A stretch of 64,000 nt of DNA. Origin: Bondarzewia mesenterica. Taxonomy: Eukaryota > Basidiomycota > Agaricomycetes > Russulales > Bondarzewiaceae. Below the pieces are notes generated by a model, which saw only the letters and a program-made list of their open reading frames with translations, did not search any database and had not been told where the DNA came from. The DNA lies in contig SGPL01000030.1 in the NCBI GenBank assembly GCA_004802705.1, forward strand, positions 1 to 64,000, given 5' to 3'. How positions within the stretch are numbered: position 1 is the first letter of the stretch; each line of letters starts with the position of its first letter. Shown here piece by piece: positions 1-12,195 of the stretch. A program made the position numbers and the translations under genes.

Positions 1-777
1 GGACTGAATCACCGACCTTCTGTTTCACGCTGGGCACGCAAGTTGAAGGGAATCGTAAAAACGAGGGCTGCTTGTTCATCGACCATTCGAGATTTGCCAG
101 TGCCTGAACTTTGGAGAATCATCACGTGTTCGAATAATCCCGACCACCCCCGTTGAACTTTATGTCATTGAGAGTCTCGAGTAGCGAGACGTGATAATCT
201 AGCTCGTATGGAGCATTCCAAGCCTTACGAACGGCTGGAAATCAATCTAGCATGGTCCAAAGGGCGAAGATGGGTAGTCACTTGCCGATGTCACGGTCTA
301 GATAAGCATCAGTCGGGAGATGCTCCTGGACGAGCTGGCCAAGTATAGATGCGACTCACCAGTCAATTTCTGCCCTTCAATCCTCTGCCTCTGTTTGACA
401 GTCTTGAGAGTCGATGGTGGTGATCGAAGGAGGACTTCCAGCGAAATTGTCAACAACTGAAGGGATCAAAGGGTGAAACGCGCACCTGCACTCCGTATCT
501 TCGCGAAGGATTGAGCGCTCCACGCTTCTTGCAGAGCCTCCTTGAGGGCAGGATTTTTCTCAAGCAACGACTGTGCCTGCTCCAATTGTCGATACCCTCG
601 ATGCACCTTCTTCTCGCTCCTCTGTGCAATAGCACAGATTAGTTGAGGGAGCAGTGAATCAGTTAGAGCATCTTGAGGGCGAATATCAACCCAATCGTCG
701 TCAGATTCCAGGCTGAGCCTATCTAATTGTGCGTGCCGGGTGGGGCTTATGTCGTCTGGTTCAATCTGAGGAAGCAT
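1..777 (-). pseudogene. crinkler-like NTPase-nuclease, left copy, partial and frameshifted
   Basis: This is the 5' end of a second copy of the gene at 2014-5160; the rest lies beyond the left edge. Exon 1 (777-486, ATG at 777, donor CAG|GTGCGC) and the 78-nt exon 2 match the right copy exon for exon. Exon 3 uses a shifted acceptor (TTCCAG). Just before the P-loop the right copy reads CACGG on the plus strand while this copy reads CACG (about 125-130). The missing base puts stop codons immediately upstream of the SSGTGKSR loop. The P-loop coding sequence itself survives in another frame at about 70-110. Seen: duplication and one-base loss. Inferred: the copy cannot make an NTPase unless the base is a sequencing error. 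Confidence 0.7.
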
Positions 778-779
778 GG

Positions 780-1750
780 TGAGACAACGTTTGCTCGTTG
801 GGGGACGAAGAAAGGCTCAATGCTCTTTTATGTGCAGGCGAGTTCGTAAACACGTGGTGTCCAGGTGTCGCCAGGGTGCCACTGCCCCCATGGGTGTCAA
901 GTTTCAGTGGGGCGATCATCGATGAGCAAGTTGCAAGATTCAGCTAGTTCCGACGGATTCATGGCAGTGAGTCTATGGCTTGATGCTGGCTTGAAGCTAG
1001 CGCTGGCTATCATCGGCTATCATCGGCTTCCCGTCATCGGTCTCGGCACCGGTCATCCGGCGGCCTAATACAGCCTAATACTCATCGATATCCATCGCCC
1101 AAGCTGACGGCGCGGACTCTAACCTGATTATGATTTGATGACAGTGGTTTGTGCTCTAGACAAGCGCTCCCAACTAATTCTACGTATAATTATTGGAAGG
1201 GATTGCTGGCTTCGTACGCAGCATGCAAGCGGCTCCCATGTGAGTAATAACAATTTCGTAACATGTTGCGTGATGGTCATGTCCTGACCTGTCCTGACGT
1301 GACTCGAGCCACTCGAGCACCCCGCCGTAGCTAAATTGCGCATAGAGGCTGACCGTTCCTTCGCACGCTGGGTCACCGTTCGTCTAGTCTCCCAGGATAT
1401 CCGTGTCTGACCGTCCGTCCGCCTAGGGTTGTCCAAACTGCATATTGGCCCGTCCTTTTAAATTCCATGGCATTTTCCTTTCCAAGTTTTGATGTCTTGA
1501 TCTTTCCGATTCCCTTTTGACATGTACTTGTCCTTCGTTACTTGACTTATGATACATCCTGGCATGTTCCCTCGCGTGAACAGCTTTATGGCATGGGATG
1601 CGAGCTAACTTCCTAAGGTCGCGGCTCTGACCAATCCAGTGTTCGTCAGAAGCTGCTACTTCACTCTCGACAGTCGCCATTCAGAAAATGCGACATCGTG
1701 ATCGAGCTCATAGTTGTAATGCAAATGAAGCGCAGACATGGAATTGTGCA
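780..1750. repeat. duplicated upstream flank of the NTPase-nuclease gene (left copy)
   Basis: About 1 kb upstream of the left copy's ATG is highly similar to 5163-6160, including a repeated CATCGGCTATCATCGGCTTC motif and a stretch ending near a GTGCA-AGCTG block. I see no convincing gene in it. It also forms the downstream flank of the right copy's stop codon at 2014. This shows that the duplicated unit carries its promoter and was copied head-to-tail with a period of about 4.38 kb. Confidence 0.75.
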
Positions 1751-2013
1751 TAGCTGAAAACTGCATCATTCCGTGACTTCAACCTCCGGACGAGAACGTC
1801 TGAACCTTTCATCGACTCGAAATATCTGCACGCATTTTGCGATGTCTCCGTACATCATCAGTTTCCAATCACACGTAGTAGATAACTTCACATTGACAAC
1901 AATACAACAGCAGACAAAGCGGCGACGATACAAACCAGCAGCGACGATGCAAAGCAATTCCACAAAGTTACATGACAAAGGAAAGAGTAAACTTACAGCT
2001 GTTGACGGACTCC

Positions 2014-5000
2014 TCAACTTCCATACTGCGAAATCACAATCCCCTCCGCTTCCTCTTCGTCGACGACGTTCCCAAGGGAGGTGTTCTGGATCCAATGGAA
2101 ACATTCCTTGCCCACCGTCCAGGACGGCTTTAGTCTCCGGACCGCTGCGATTGCCCGGTCGCTAGTGCGGGGGTGTTCCGACAACAAGTTGCGAGACGCA
2201 AGCAGCAAGGCGTATTTGTCCTTGTCCTCGGGCGTGATTCCTTTGTAGACGGTACCCGAGCAGCCGTAGGCATAGATGTTGTAACGTGGATGCACAAGCT
2301 TGGCCCGTGCCTCACTGGCCGACCGAAGCTTGCCCTTTGCCACCCCTGCCTGTTTGATGTCGACTCTCGAGGGCGATTTCAGTGTATTGTCGTGCGGGCG
2401 CAACGTTCGAACCACTTTCTTTGCCTTGGATGCATGCTCGGGAACGGCAGGTTGCACACCCAGTTCCATCACGATAGTGCAGTACGGTCGCCGATCTTCG
2501 ATGAACGGGTCGGACTTCGGAAAGAAGGAGATATCCTCCGCTTTGATGTCATACGCCGCAGGACTCCCGGCAGCCTTGCGGCGTTTGACCTGGACGAGGA
2601 TACCTGTCATTACTTCCTCGCGAAGCAATTCATTCCGCAGTAGCACCGGGATCAGAAAGTCGATGACAGCCTGACCAGTTTTAGCAATGAACGCCATGCC
2701 TCGGACAAAGGCGGCAAACAGCCCGTCCGTCGAGGCGACCGAGCCGTCGCCCAGTTTGGCGAAGTGTGTGAACCGAACCCTCGCATCCTTGAATGCTTCG
2801 TGGAAGGTAAGACCGTCGGCAACGTTGTCCGGTCGGCTGTCTAGGATCTGCTGGGCGATGCTGTCCTCGAAGAGCTCCTTAATAAACGTGGTGACGTGAC
2901 AACCCAGACTGAAAAGCACGCGCTGGCCATGTTCTCGTAAGACGGCGCGATCGTAAGCCTCCATGACGAGAAGTCGCGCTACAACTTCTCCTCGCTCGCC
3001 AAGATTCAGAAGACCGTTCTCCATGTATTGTTGAAGAGTGTCAATGAGAGTGGTCCGACGCTTCTTCCGCCAGTGTTGTAGTTGCATGGCTGCTGCCTGG
3101 GAGAACAAAGTTAGCAAGGACAGATAAATCAGCCGAAAGAGCATAACCGACCTCGGCAAGTAGCGGCTCGCTAGAGTATCCAGAACGCAAGTACTCGCGA
3201 TGCTTTGGAACAGAATAAGCCACTCGCATGTGGCTCGCGACGAGTTCGGCGACCACCATCTGATTCTGCTGCCGCCTTGGCTCATATTCAAGGCAGAGAC
3301 GGACGTCGGCAACTGCCAACCTGGCGGCGGCGCTAGAGTCGTCAAAGGACTTGTCCACATCGGTGTTGCAGACGAGCTTGCTGCGTGCCATCTTGAGAAC
3401 AGAGGTCGATAGCTGAAGGATCCTGACATCATTTTGGATATCACGGAACATGGGCCAGAATCTGCGATGCCAATCAATTTAGTACTGTCGTCATCGGCAG
3501 ACAAAGAAATAGGAATTACAAAGGTCTCCCAAATTTCGCCATGAAAGGCACGGCGGCCACCTCCTCGAGGGTCAGCTTACCGGGTATGATGGGGAAGTCT
3601 GGCGCGCAATCAAAAGGGGTTTCGGTAATGGGAGGCTGCAAGTGACCGCTTGCCGCAGCACGCGAGGATCGTACTTCGTTCTGTGTGGGGGCGAAGTATG
3701 CGATATGCGAGGTGGTCGAAAGGAAGATCGCAAAGACGGGCAAGGATAGAAAATCATTGAAAACCGAAAGTAAGACGTCATACAAGGTCTTATCATATTC
3801 ATTTTTGGGTGCCTTCCTCTGGACAAGCTCATGGGCTTCGTCGAAGTAGAGCACGATCTTAACGGGGCGCCCGGAATCTTCGCCCACTTTCCATGACGGG
3901 TCGATAACCCGCAGCAAGTTCTTGAGCTCTTCAATGGCCTCGGAACTGGCTGCATGCTCGTCAATCGACGTGGCCCCACCTTTCGTCCAAGTTGGCTCGT
4001 GCTTTCGCCGTATATTGTTCAAAAACTCCTCCTGAAAATCTGGGTAAGAATGCACCCATCAGAAAGAAAAAAGGGACGCACAGTCGCTTCCACAATCACA
4101 TCGTTGTAAAGATTTCCGCGCGTCTCTGGGAATTTGTCGGGACGCAGATGGTCCCTCCATTCCTTTGTTAGCGTGTCGTATGGAAGCGTGCGCTGTCCGA
4201 GAAGTAACTGCAGTCTCTTGCGAACGGTGGTAAAAAGACGCGACAAAAACACAAAGTAATGTACGCGCACGGCGTCATATGTGTCGCACGGCTTGACTAA
4301 ATGGTCCCGCACACTGTCATCCGGAGGAGGAAATGCTAGGACTGAAGCCACAGGTAAGAATATTGGGCCATTATATGATGAAAGGACTGAATCACCGACC
4401 TTCTGTTTCACGCTGGGCACGCAAGTTGAAGGGAATTGTAAAAACGAGGGCTGCTTGTTCATCAACCATTCGGGATTTGCCAGTGCCTGAACTTTGGAGA
4501 ATCGTCACGGTGTTCGAGTAGTCGAAATCGCGCCCATTGAGCTTCATGTCGTTGACGGTCTCGAGTAGCAAGACGTGATAATCTAGCTCGTACGGAGCAT
4601 CCCAAGCATTACGAACGGCTGGAACTTGGTTCAGCATGGTCAGAAGGGCGACGATGGGTAATCACTTGCCGTTGTCTAGATAAGCGTCAGTCGGCAGATG
4701 TTCCTAGGTGAGCTTGCCAAGTTTAGATGCGACTTACCAGTTAATCTCCGCATTTCAACCGTCTCCCTCTGTTTGGACTTCTCGTTGGGAGGCGATGGTG
4801 GCGATCGAAGGAGGACTGCCAGTGAGATTGTCAACAATTGAATAAGGATCAAAGAGTAAAACACGCACCTGAACTTCGTATCTTCGCAAAGGATTGAGCG
4901 CTCCACGCTTCTTGCAGAGCCTCCTTGAGGGCAGGATGGTTCTCCAGCAGCGACCGGGCCTGCTCCAATTGTCGATACCCTTGATGCACCTTCCTATCGC

Positions 5001-5160
5001 TCAGCTTTGAAATAGCACAGATTAGTTCAGGTAGCATTGAATTAGTTAGAGCATCTTGAGGGCCAATGTCAACCCAAGCGTCGTCAGATTCCAGGGTGCG
5101 CCTATCTAATTGTGCGTGCCGGTTCGGGCTTATGTCGTCTGGTTCGATTTGAGGAAGCAT
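2014..5160 (-). CDS. P-loop NTPase with PD-(D/E)XK-like nuclease domain (crinkler-RHS-like), complete
   Basis: Seven exons join in phase to 919 aa: 5160-4869, 4815-4738, 4624-4400, 4341-4082, 4031-3520, 3461-3152, 3096-2014. Residues 167-175 carry a Walker A loop (SSGTGKSR) and about 343-353 a Walker B strand (KIVLYFDEAHE). The C-terminal third shows a restriction-endonuclease-like pattern: a helix with acidic residues near 594-597 (GERGEVVARL), D704 and Q728-V-K730 (ILVQVKRR). A P-loop NTPase joined to this type of nuclease is the published architecture of crinkler-RHS (CR) proteins, known as secreted effectors in oomycetes and as large families in mushrooms. No signal peptide and no ubiquitin-like header is visible. 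The function is inferred: conflict or genome-defence nuclease, or an effector. It could instead be a domesticated or mobile-element passenger. The exon 3 donor is the least certain junction. Confidence 0.7.
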
Positions 5161-5162
5161 GG

Positions 5163-6160
5163 TGAGGCAACGTTTGCTCGTCGGGGGAGGAAGAAAGGCT
5201 CGATGCCCTTTTATGTGCAGGCGAGTTCATAAACACGTGGTGACCAGGCGTCGCCAAGTGCCACTTTCGCCAGTGGCACAGTGGGGTACAGTTTGATGGG
5301 GCGATCATCGATGAGCAAGTTGCAAGGATTCAGCTAGTTCCGACGGAAAGTTCATGGCAGTGAGTCTGTGGCTTGATGCTGGCTTGACGTTCCCGGTGGA
5401 AGCTGGCTATCATCGGCTATCATCGGCTTCCCGTCTTCGGTCTCGGCATCGGTCATTTACCATGCGGCGGCCTACTCATCGATATCCATCGTCCAAGCTG
5501 ACGGCGCCGACTTAAACCTGATTATGATTTGATGACCGTGGCTTGTGCTCTAGACAAGCGCTTCCAAACAGTTCTACGTATTGAAAGGGATTGCTGGCTT
5601 CGTGAGCAGCATGCAAGCGGTCCCCATGTGAGTAATGATAATTCCCTAAGGTTTTCGTCATGGTCATGTCCTGTCCTGACCTCGCCGTAGCTAAATTGCG
5701 CACAGAAACTGACCGTTCCTTCGCACGCTGGGTCACCGTTCGTCTAGTCTCCCAGATACTTCCTCCAACCTTCGTACCTTAGAATATCCGTGTCTGACCG
5801 GTCATCCGTCTAGAGTTAGGAGAACGTATGCGTCCAAGCTGCGTGTTAGTCCGTCCATTTAAATTCCATTGCGCTTTCTTTTCCAAGTGTCGATTTCTTG
5901 ATCTTTCCGATTCCCATATATCCTGTACTTGTCCTTGTTACTTCACTTATGATACGTTCTGGCATGCATGATGTTCCCTCGCGTGAACAGTTTTATGGCA
6001 CTTGGATACCAGCTGGCCTCCCAAGGTCGCGGCTCTGACCAATACAATCGTCGGAAGCTGCTGCTTCACTCTCGACAGTCGCCCTTCAAGAAATGCGACA
6101 TCGTGATCGAGCTCATAGTTGTAATGTAGATGAAGCGCAGACATGAAATTGTGCACAGCT
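5163..6160. repeat. duplicated upstream flank of the NTPase-nuclease gene (right copy)
   Basis: Right-hand partner of 780-1750. It starts at the exon 1 ATG and similarity stops near 6160. Differences are scattered substitutions and small indels. No coding exon was supported. Confidence 0.75.
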
Positions 6161-8371
6161 GGGGCTCAAGTGAGTGCTAGTTCAGTGCTGAGCTTCGACT
6201 CAGCATCTGGTGCAACGTCTAGGACGATGTGCACGATTGACAAAACAGATGGGTGAATCTGCAATATGGCCAATCTTTAGGTCTGTTTTTGTGCTTTCAG
6301 ATATAAGGATTCTGGGAGAAATTCATCGCGGCATGGTGCATTGCACGCACACAAAAGCTGCTTTACATATAGGAGGCGGCATACACCAATGTGCTCATCT
6401 ACTATGAGAATATCTTCATCTTGCGTATCGTCTCAATACAAAAAGAAGTTCGCAAGATTACCTTTGTCGTATTTGCCCAGGCAGCATATTGACCATCTTT
6501 GCACATGTAAGCCTGTAGCCTCAACACAATGGAGGTCTGAACAACGAAACATCACTCACATTACTGTTCATGCCGCCCTCGCGTAAGTAATGACGGTGCA
6601 CGAATACTCCGGACAGGAAACCTCGAAGTCGAACACCATTGATCTATAGATGGCTAGACATTCCAGCACAAAAGCTCGGATTTGGGGTGGCCAAATGCCA
6701 ATCCATAAGAAACAACAATGAAATGCAATCGTGACTTGGATCGGAATCAAGGACAAGCAGAAAAAGACTCACTCAATGGTGCCATTGACCAGATTGGATG
6801 TTCTCGATCTAACTGTGGCTAGTATGTGCAGCGCGGGACAGCGGAAAATCTGTCAAATCGAACGCCCTATAATCGACACTGTTCAAAGGTAGTCCCTCCC
6901 CCCGTGTGCGTGCACATGCACGAGCATTCCGAGAATCTAACAAACCCGCTTATCGGAACTGCCTACAAAGCAATGATGTAGGAGCCTAAGGGTTACTCTC
7001 TCGCCGTGAAGGCCAGCCATATCGACTGCAAGGCGTCCAAGATCGTAAGTCAGAAGCGCATCACCATGTCAAACAACACCTCAGAACCTACCGTGTGATC
7101 GCGTGGACAACATATTTCTTGCAGAAGTAGGCGACGAAAATAGATGACATGTTTCCACGAGAAGACAAAGTTATGTTTACAATTAAGAACAGTTTACTCC
7201 GTGAGGCGATTCTAGACATCTGTTCGAGAAAGTTAAACAGCGTTTCAGATGGGCGGTGAGCATGTGTCGACACGTTGCACTAGTCATCCTGCCTACGCGA
7301 AGAAGGGCGATATCTTTTCATAGGCTTATCAAAAGCGATTCGTCGGGTTCAGCAAGAGAGATCAATGAGCGTCATCTTACCTTGGTGTGATACTAATTAA
7401 CTGATCAACTCCTTTCGACGTCGAAGTCATAGCACGGCCTCTCGTCGAGTATCCATGCGACCAAATATGGTCAGAGGCTGCAAACCGCTGGAAGTCAACG
7501 AGACAGGTACCAAGACTTCGATTAAGAGAAATGCATTTCTAGGCCGAGCTTCGCGAACTCGGACCGGCCGCGGGGCAAGGAGTTGGGGGTCAAGAAAAAA
7601 GGGAGACGGGCGGTATGCACGGATTGCAACTCGGACATTAAAGCCTGCCACAAAATTTTAACGTTCGGAACAGGCCAGGAGCGTGCCCATATTCGTCTTT
7701 AGGGCCACATCTCATAGATTATCAAAATAGCACATAGCAGTCACCTTCACTGCTTCCTCCTCTTCTGGCTCGAGATCAGACAGCATCGTCGCACACCTAC
7801 TTTAGGTGCCGGTTGCTGAGGAGCCGCGTGAGTGTGTCTTATTCATCCCTGCTGAAGATCAGGGGTGGGCCAATGCAACTACTCTACGGCTGCCATCGCT
7901 GGAATACTAAGCGTGACACGGAACTACAGAAATCTGAGTCCCGGGACCAGCACGAAAGGTGGCTCACGGTCGGCAAGTTTTGGCGCGATAGCGCCAACAA
8001 GAGAGTAAGATGATGAACTCGAACCATTTTAGAGCGGATCAATAGAAGGCACAACGACAAAGATCCAGCATCCATAGACAATGAATGAAATTGGAAACAG
8101 CGGGCCATGCCGTGAGCTGGAGGCTCTCACAGTTATGGGAACAAATGAACAACGTGCCACGTCCATGCGAGGTGCATAGATTATCAGCCACCACCCATAC
8201 ACGTCACCGGCGATTCATGACAACCCCAGTTCACGCACAAAGGGCCAGTGGCGCGCGATAACAGACCAAAGCGACAATGGACATCGGGCCATGGGGCGAT
8301 CATTGTGCCAGGCGCATCAAAGGAAAGGAAGAATTTACTTCAAGTCGTTGGGGCCAAGGCGGGCGGGAAAG
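6161..8371. other. gene-poor stretch
   Basis: Only short frames without codon bias or splice support are present. I see no transposase, reverse transcriptase, tRNA or promoter signal that I would defend. A 74-residue minus frame at 7427-7651 is rich in Arg/Leu but has no recognisable motif. Confidence 0.5.
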
Positions 8372-8372
8372 G

Positions 8373-8380
8373 TATATAAA
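8373..8380 (+). promoter_or_regulatory. TATA box
   Basis: TATATAAA lies about 66-73 nt upstream of the ATG at 8446, the usual place for a fungal core promoter with a short 5' UTR. It supports the start of the unrecognised gene that follows. Confidence 0.6.
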
Positions 8381-8445
8381 GACCCATGGCTGGCATCTCA
8401 AACTACAATCCCAAAGCACCCAGCAGCGCACTGGCAAGCTTTACG

Positions 8446-9673
8446 ATGGAGCTTCGAAACCAGAAAGTCCTCCCACCGATTCCCGCAGCGACCAGCGGCC
8501 AACGACTACAGTAAGTCGTAACTTTCCTCACCTTGCACAATCTTCGTACTCACACAGAACCCCACTATTAGACCCGGCATGGGGCTGAGGAACAAAAAAG
8601 TCCTCTTGGCGTCCGTTCCGACGCGGTCCCCAAGGGCGAAACCTCCCTCTCGCCCTCGGCAAGCGAAGGCCGCATATGGTGCGAGGAACGCAGATAACAT
8701 TATCGCCGGGATGAGCCTCACCGGCGAGGGAGTTCACCTCCGTTTCATTGGCGATCTTGTCGACAAGGAGGTCACTCCAGATGCCGTCGCGTCGGGCTCG
8801 AGTTGGGGCAAGGCTGTTCAAGAGCCAGTAGCTGGGCCGTCGACGGCACCGCCACTTCAAAACCATACCGCACCAGCACCAGGCCCACGCATCTCGTCGA
8901 TGGAGAGAAGCGGGAGGGCAGAAGTAGGAGAGGTACGGAATCCGGCAGCGGCGGCGGTCGAACGAGCAAACTTACAGGTATTCATTTCACAGCCGAGGGT
9001 CTCGACAGCGAGGGAAGACATCGAAGAGGGCATCAGAAGGGCCAAGGCTCAACGGCAAGCGGTTGAACAGGCCATTCGCGAGCGGGTCTGGGAGGAGTTG
9101 AGGAGAAATGGTCACTGGGAGATGCTCGAGAAGGTGCAGGCCGATTATGAGCGACTCCAGCATCCCCCAGAGGACATGTCTGAGCTCTGTCCAACAGAGA
9201 GGGTAGAGCCTGTTGCGGCGGGAATGGAAGCCTCAGGCTCGGGCTTGGGCGCAGGTGCAGTTGGGCAGGTGCACCGAGAGGCCGACATGGACGTCGACCG
9301 TTCCCCACCGGTCGTGATCAAAGTGGAGGACGACGGGGAGGACGTGGTGATGGGCGAACGGGAGGCATCTCCGGAGGTGGACGAGCTCGCATTTGACCAG
9401 ATGATGTCGCGCTGCGAGGATGACCTCGTCCAGCTCTGCGCACGCTATGGGGGGCCACGCGGAAGCGATCGGAGAGCTGTAGATCGGCACTTTGAAGCGC
9501 TGCGCGAGATATTCGCCGCACAGCGCCAACATCAGCAGACCAAACGGGAAGTTCGAGAGGACCCGGCCATGCTGAATCCGCGCGTACGCATGATGAGGCA
9601 GAGAATTGGGGAGGAGGAGAACCGTGGTCTGTACGGGGAATGGGCATTCGCGTCGGGGCCCTCCCAACCGTAA
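8446..9673 (+). CDS. unrecognised protein, charged and low-complexity
   Basis: A TATA box, then ATG at 8446, exon 1 8446-8510, a 61-nt intron (GTAAGT..TTAG) and exon 2 8572-9673 give about 387 aa. I do not recognise the family. The N-terminus carries two similar pieces, MELRNQKVL in exon 1 and MGLRNKKVL at the start of exon 2. Residues around 140-220 form a charged helical stretch (EEGIRRAKAQRQ, EELRRNGHWEML) and the middle has an acidic segment (KVEDDGEDVVMGE). The stop TAA overlaps a good donor (CC|GTAAGT); if that is used with AG at 9769 the protein still ends a few residues later. A further 44-nt intron near 8933-8976 is possible but was not used. Similar small families occur in repeat-rich mushroom DNA, so gene status is moderately sure and function unknown. 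Confidence 0.5.
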
Positions 9674-11462
9674 GTGGACACGAACGAAGTCATGGCTTTC
9701 TTGGGACGTACTATGCGCGCTTTTATTATAACTTATGTTTTCTACTGCATTGTATTTATAACATTAGCATTCTGTGAATACGAGCTGCTTTGTTGTCGTT
9801 TATGGACTCACCTACGATGCGGAAAACTTTGACAAGGAAAGCGAACGGGCAAACACGACGATGCGACTATCTTCAGCGCCTGGAACTGCTGAAGAGCGAA
9901 GTACTACCCGTCCCTGCGCAATGCGTACGAAAGATAAGGTCATGAGCGTCGGTCTGACAGCGCCATGATGGACGGCGTCCTCCAACAGGGCGTTACCAAG
10001 GCAGCAATATTATCACCGAGATTTTTGGACACGACTCTCTCCAGCGAACCCGAGAAAATAGAAGGATTACATGGCAAGCGCGATGGCCAATCTCAAATAC
10101 GCAGGGGATACGATATAATATATGAATGCTCGGCTGCGACGAGTCGATTCGTCATGCTCGCCCGATCACATTATCGCGGTCAAAGCGAGGAGGCGACGAG
10201 ATGAAGATATAGGAAAGATATGGACTCACGCGGTTTATTCGCGTCTTAGATTTGTGGGATCTGATCGCGGGTAGGCCTTGTATGGTCTGCCCAATACGTT
10301 GGGTGGCCAGGCAGAGAAGGTAGAGGCTTTTGGTCGGATGGTTGAGAACGGCGTCAGCCATCGATAAGATCATTGTTCACAAGCTCTCGATGATGGGCAC
10401 CAACGGCAAAATCGCAGTTCGACGGACCGAGCAAAGATTTACAGCGTCGAAGCTCTGACCATACTGAAGAAGATAAAAAGAAAGGCGATCATGTTGGAAA
10501 ATGTGGTGAGAGGGAGTTCGTGAAAGAGTGTTGGTTCGGGACAAGTTCGGGATCCACGATAAGAGAGCTTTTGTGACACGATCACGTGCCCGCCGTAATT
10601 ACTATGCGATCGAAAATTCAAAAATTGATCCCAACGACATTCTGGGTATACAGTTTGAGATCTAGCTTTGTGCATGCGCGACCAGCCAATGCATTTTATG
10701 GTGAGTGAGTTTTTTAAACAGTGATATTGCGTGGCAATTAATGCCAGGCTTTGTAGCATCGCGATATACACATGCCAGAAACCGGAGGCCCAGCAATCAC
10801 CAGCACTGAAGTTATAGTAACTGGACCGTCACCAACGGCCCAGAAATAATCAATAAGTAAGAGTGGTAGGTGATGGATAGGGATATAAAGTGACAAGCGA
10901 GATGATGAGGATGGTACAATGAATCCGAAGGTACAGTAAGGGTCTCGAAGGTGAATAGGATTCTAAGTGTAAAGTATGTTGATGGGGCAAGGCGATAGGG
11001 TGTTCAACAATGATAATAGCGATGTAAAACGAAATGGAAGGTATTCTAGAGACCGAAAAGCATTACTCACCTTGATCGTTCCTCATGAAAGCCCAACAAT
11101 CTGACACGATGAGCCCACTGAATTCTAGCAAGCCCATTGACGACTTTAACGTCGCAGAGGCAGTCGATATCCATCCTACACCACCTCTCTACGCCAATTT
11201 TGGCACTCCAGAAGCATGACGATGCTCATGGGTAGAGTAGTCGATAGTAGGATAGACCTGGGATGAGGACGGCTCTGAGCCAGACCGACAAAATCATTCT
11301 TCGAGCCCCAATGAAAGAAATGAGAAAATGTAGCACGGTAGTTTGAGGCGACTCACCATCCGAGAAGACCCAGGGAGTTGATGAAGTCGGAAAGGCTCAC
11401 AACCATCTACACCGCACCGACATCAGAATTCCCTTGAGAGCTCCGCGTCCAACGAAGAGCTC

Positions 11463-11624
11463 TCAGGGAATCCTGTTGTCGAGATTCGTATAGGCGGTGG
11501 GTACATGCGTCGAGTAAGACGCGCCGGACGCGTCGAGAGACGCGTCTGGTACGCCTGTTTTCGCCTTCTTATGGAACTTGAAGACTGCATGCCACATATT
11601 GGTTAGGAACCGGCGGATAGACAT
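11463..11624 (-). CDS. short unrecognised protein at duplicated locus A
   Basis: A 53-codon frame starts about 90 nt downstream of a TATA element (11715-11724, minus). It matches the frame at 14709-14891: both contain GVPDA, LDASGAS and end in NLDNR-x-P followed by TGA. The shared end and shared promoter argue that this is at least the first exon of a real transcript; later conserved blocks with donor GTGAGT at about 11380 and 11070 may be further exons. No signal peptide, CaaX box or known domain was seen. The function is unknown. Confidence 0.35.
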   Translation of the reverse strand: MSIRRFLTNMWHAVFKFHKKAKTGVPDASLDASGASYSTHVPTAYTNLDNRIP

Positions 11625-11714
11625 GGAGGACCCTGTATGGATGTAGGAGGTGCTTGGAGTTGATAGTGTGACTAGGCAAGAGAGAAATTGAGGGAGTACA
11701 GCATATTGCCCGCC

Positions 11715-11724
11715 TTTTATAAGC
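11715..11724 (-). promoter_or_regulatory. TATA box of duplicated locus A
   Basis: Minus-strand GCTTATAAAAGG context followed by GCGGGCAATA and a CT-rich stretch; the same arrangement is kept in copy B at 14971-14980. Confidence 0.5.
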
Positions 11725-12195
11725 TTCGGCCATAGGAATATACGATATAAGCTGGACCGAGTGCGGCTGCTGCGGGGTACGAGACAGGGGACCAGGACAC
11801 AAGTATGGTTAAATAATTATATAGTCTCCTTCAGCAGGTAGTCGATATTTGGTCCGTATTTCCCTTGCGGGGAATGGACCCACAGGTGTCAACATGAATC
11901 TGCGCGAGCAGGTACCGGATTAGGCAGGTGTAGTCATTTCTTTCATTACGTAATTATATGAGCGGAGGTAATTTTTTTTTTTGCTGCCTGCGGTGGGCAC
12001 GATCGAGCATGCCTCTCATTAATCTCACTGAGACGGCCGTGGCCTCAGGAGCTCGATCGTCGGTGTAGAGGCCACTTCAGTGCCTGATGAAGAGTAGGAA
12101 GCCTGCTTAGATGCTTTCGTGGCGGCGAGCAGCCACGCTCAGTGTGTACCGCGAAGTAAAACTTCACCAAACCAAAACGGACCAGAAAACGATGG

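Larger units (their letters stand above)
10200..12035 (-). repeat. duplicated locus, copy A
   Basis: This stretch is similar, in the same orientation, to about 13600-15305 with an offset of about 3.27 kb. Shared landmarks include AGCCAATGCATTTTATGG (10682 and 14135), GACGACTTTAACGTCGCAGAGG (11140 and 14387), a TATA promoter, and the block ATTACGTAATTATATGAGCGG at the right end. Conserved splice-like signals on the minus strand (ATCAAG|GTGAG) suggest both copies derive from a multi-exon gene. Protein similarity to anything known was not recognised and the frames differ between copies. Confidence 0.6.

Noticed and set aside
1773..2165. Plus-strand 130-codon frame
   Set aside because: Overlaps the 3' end of the NTPase-nuclease gene on the other strand and has no motif.
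2014..3504. A 496-residue unspliced protein ending at 2014
   Set aside because: Its first third is out of frame with the real exons; joining 3461-3152 to 3096-2014 keeps phase and family sequence.
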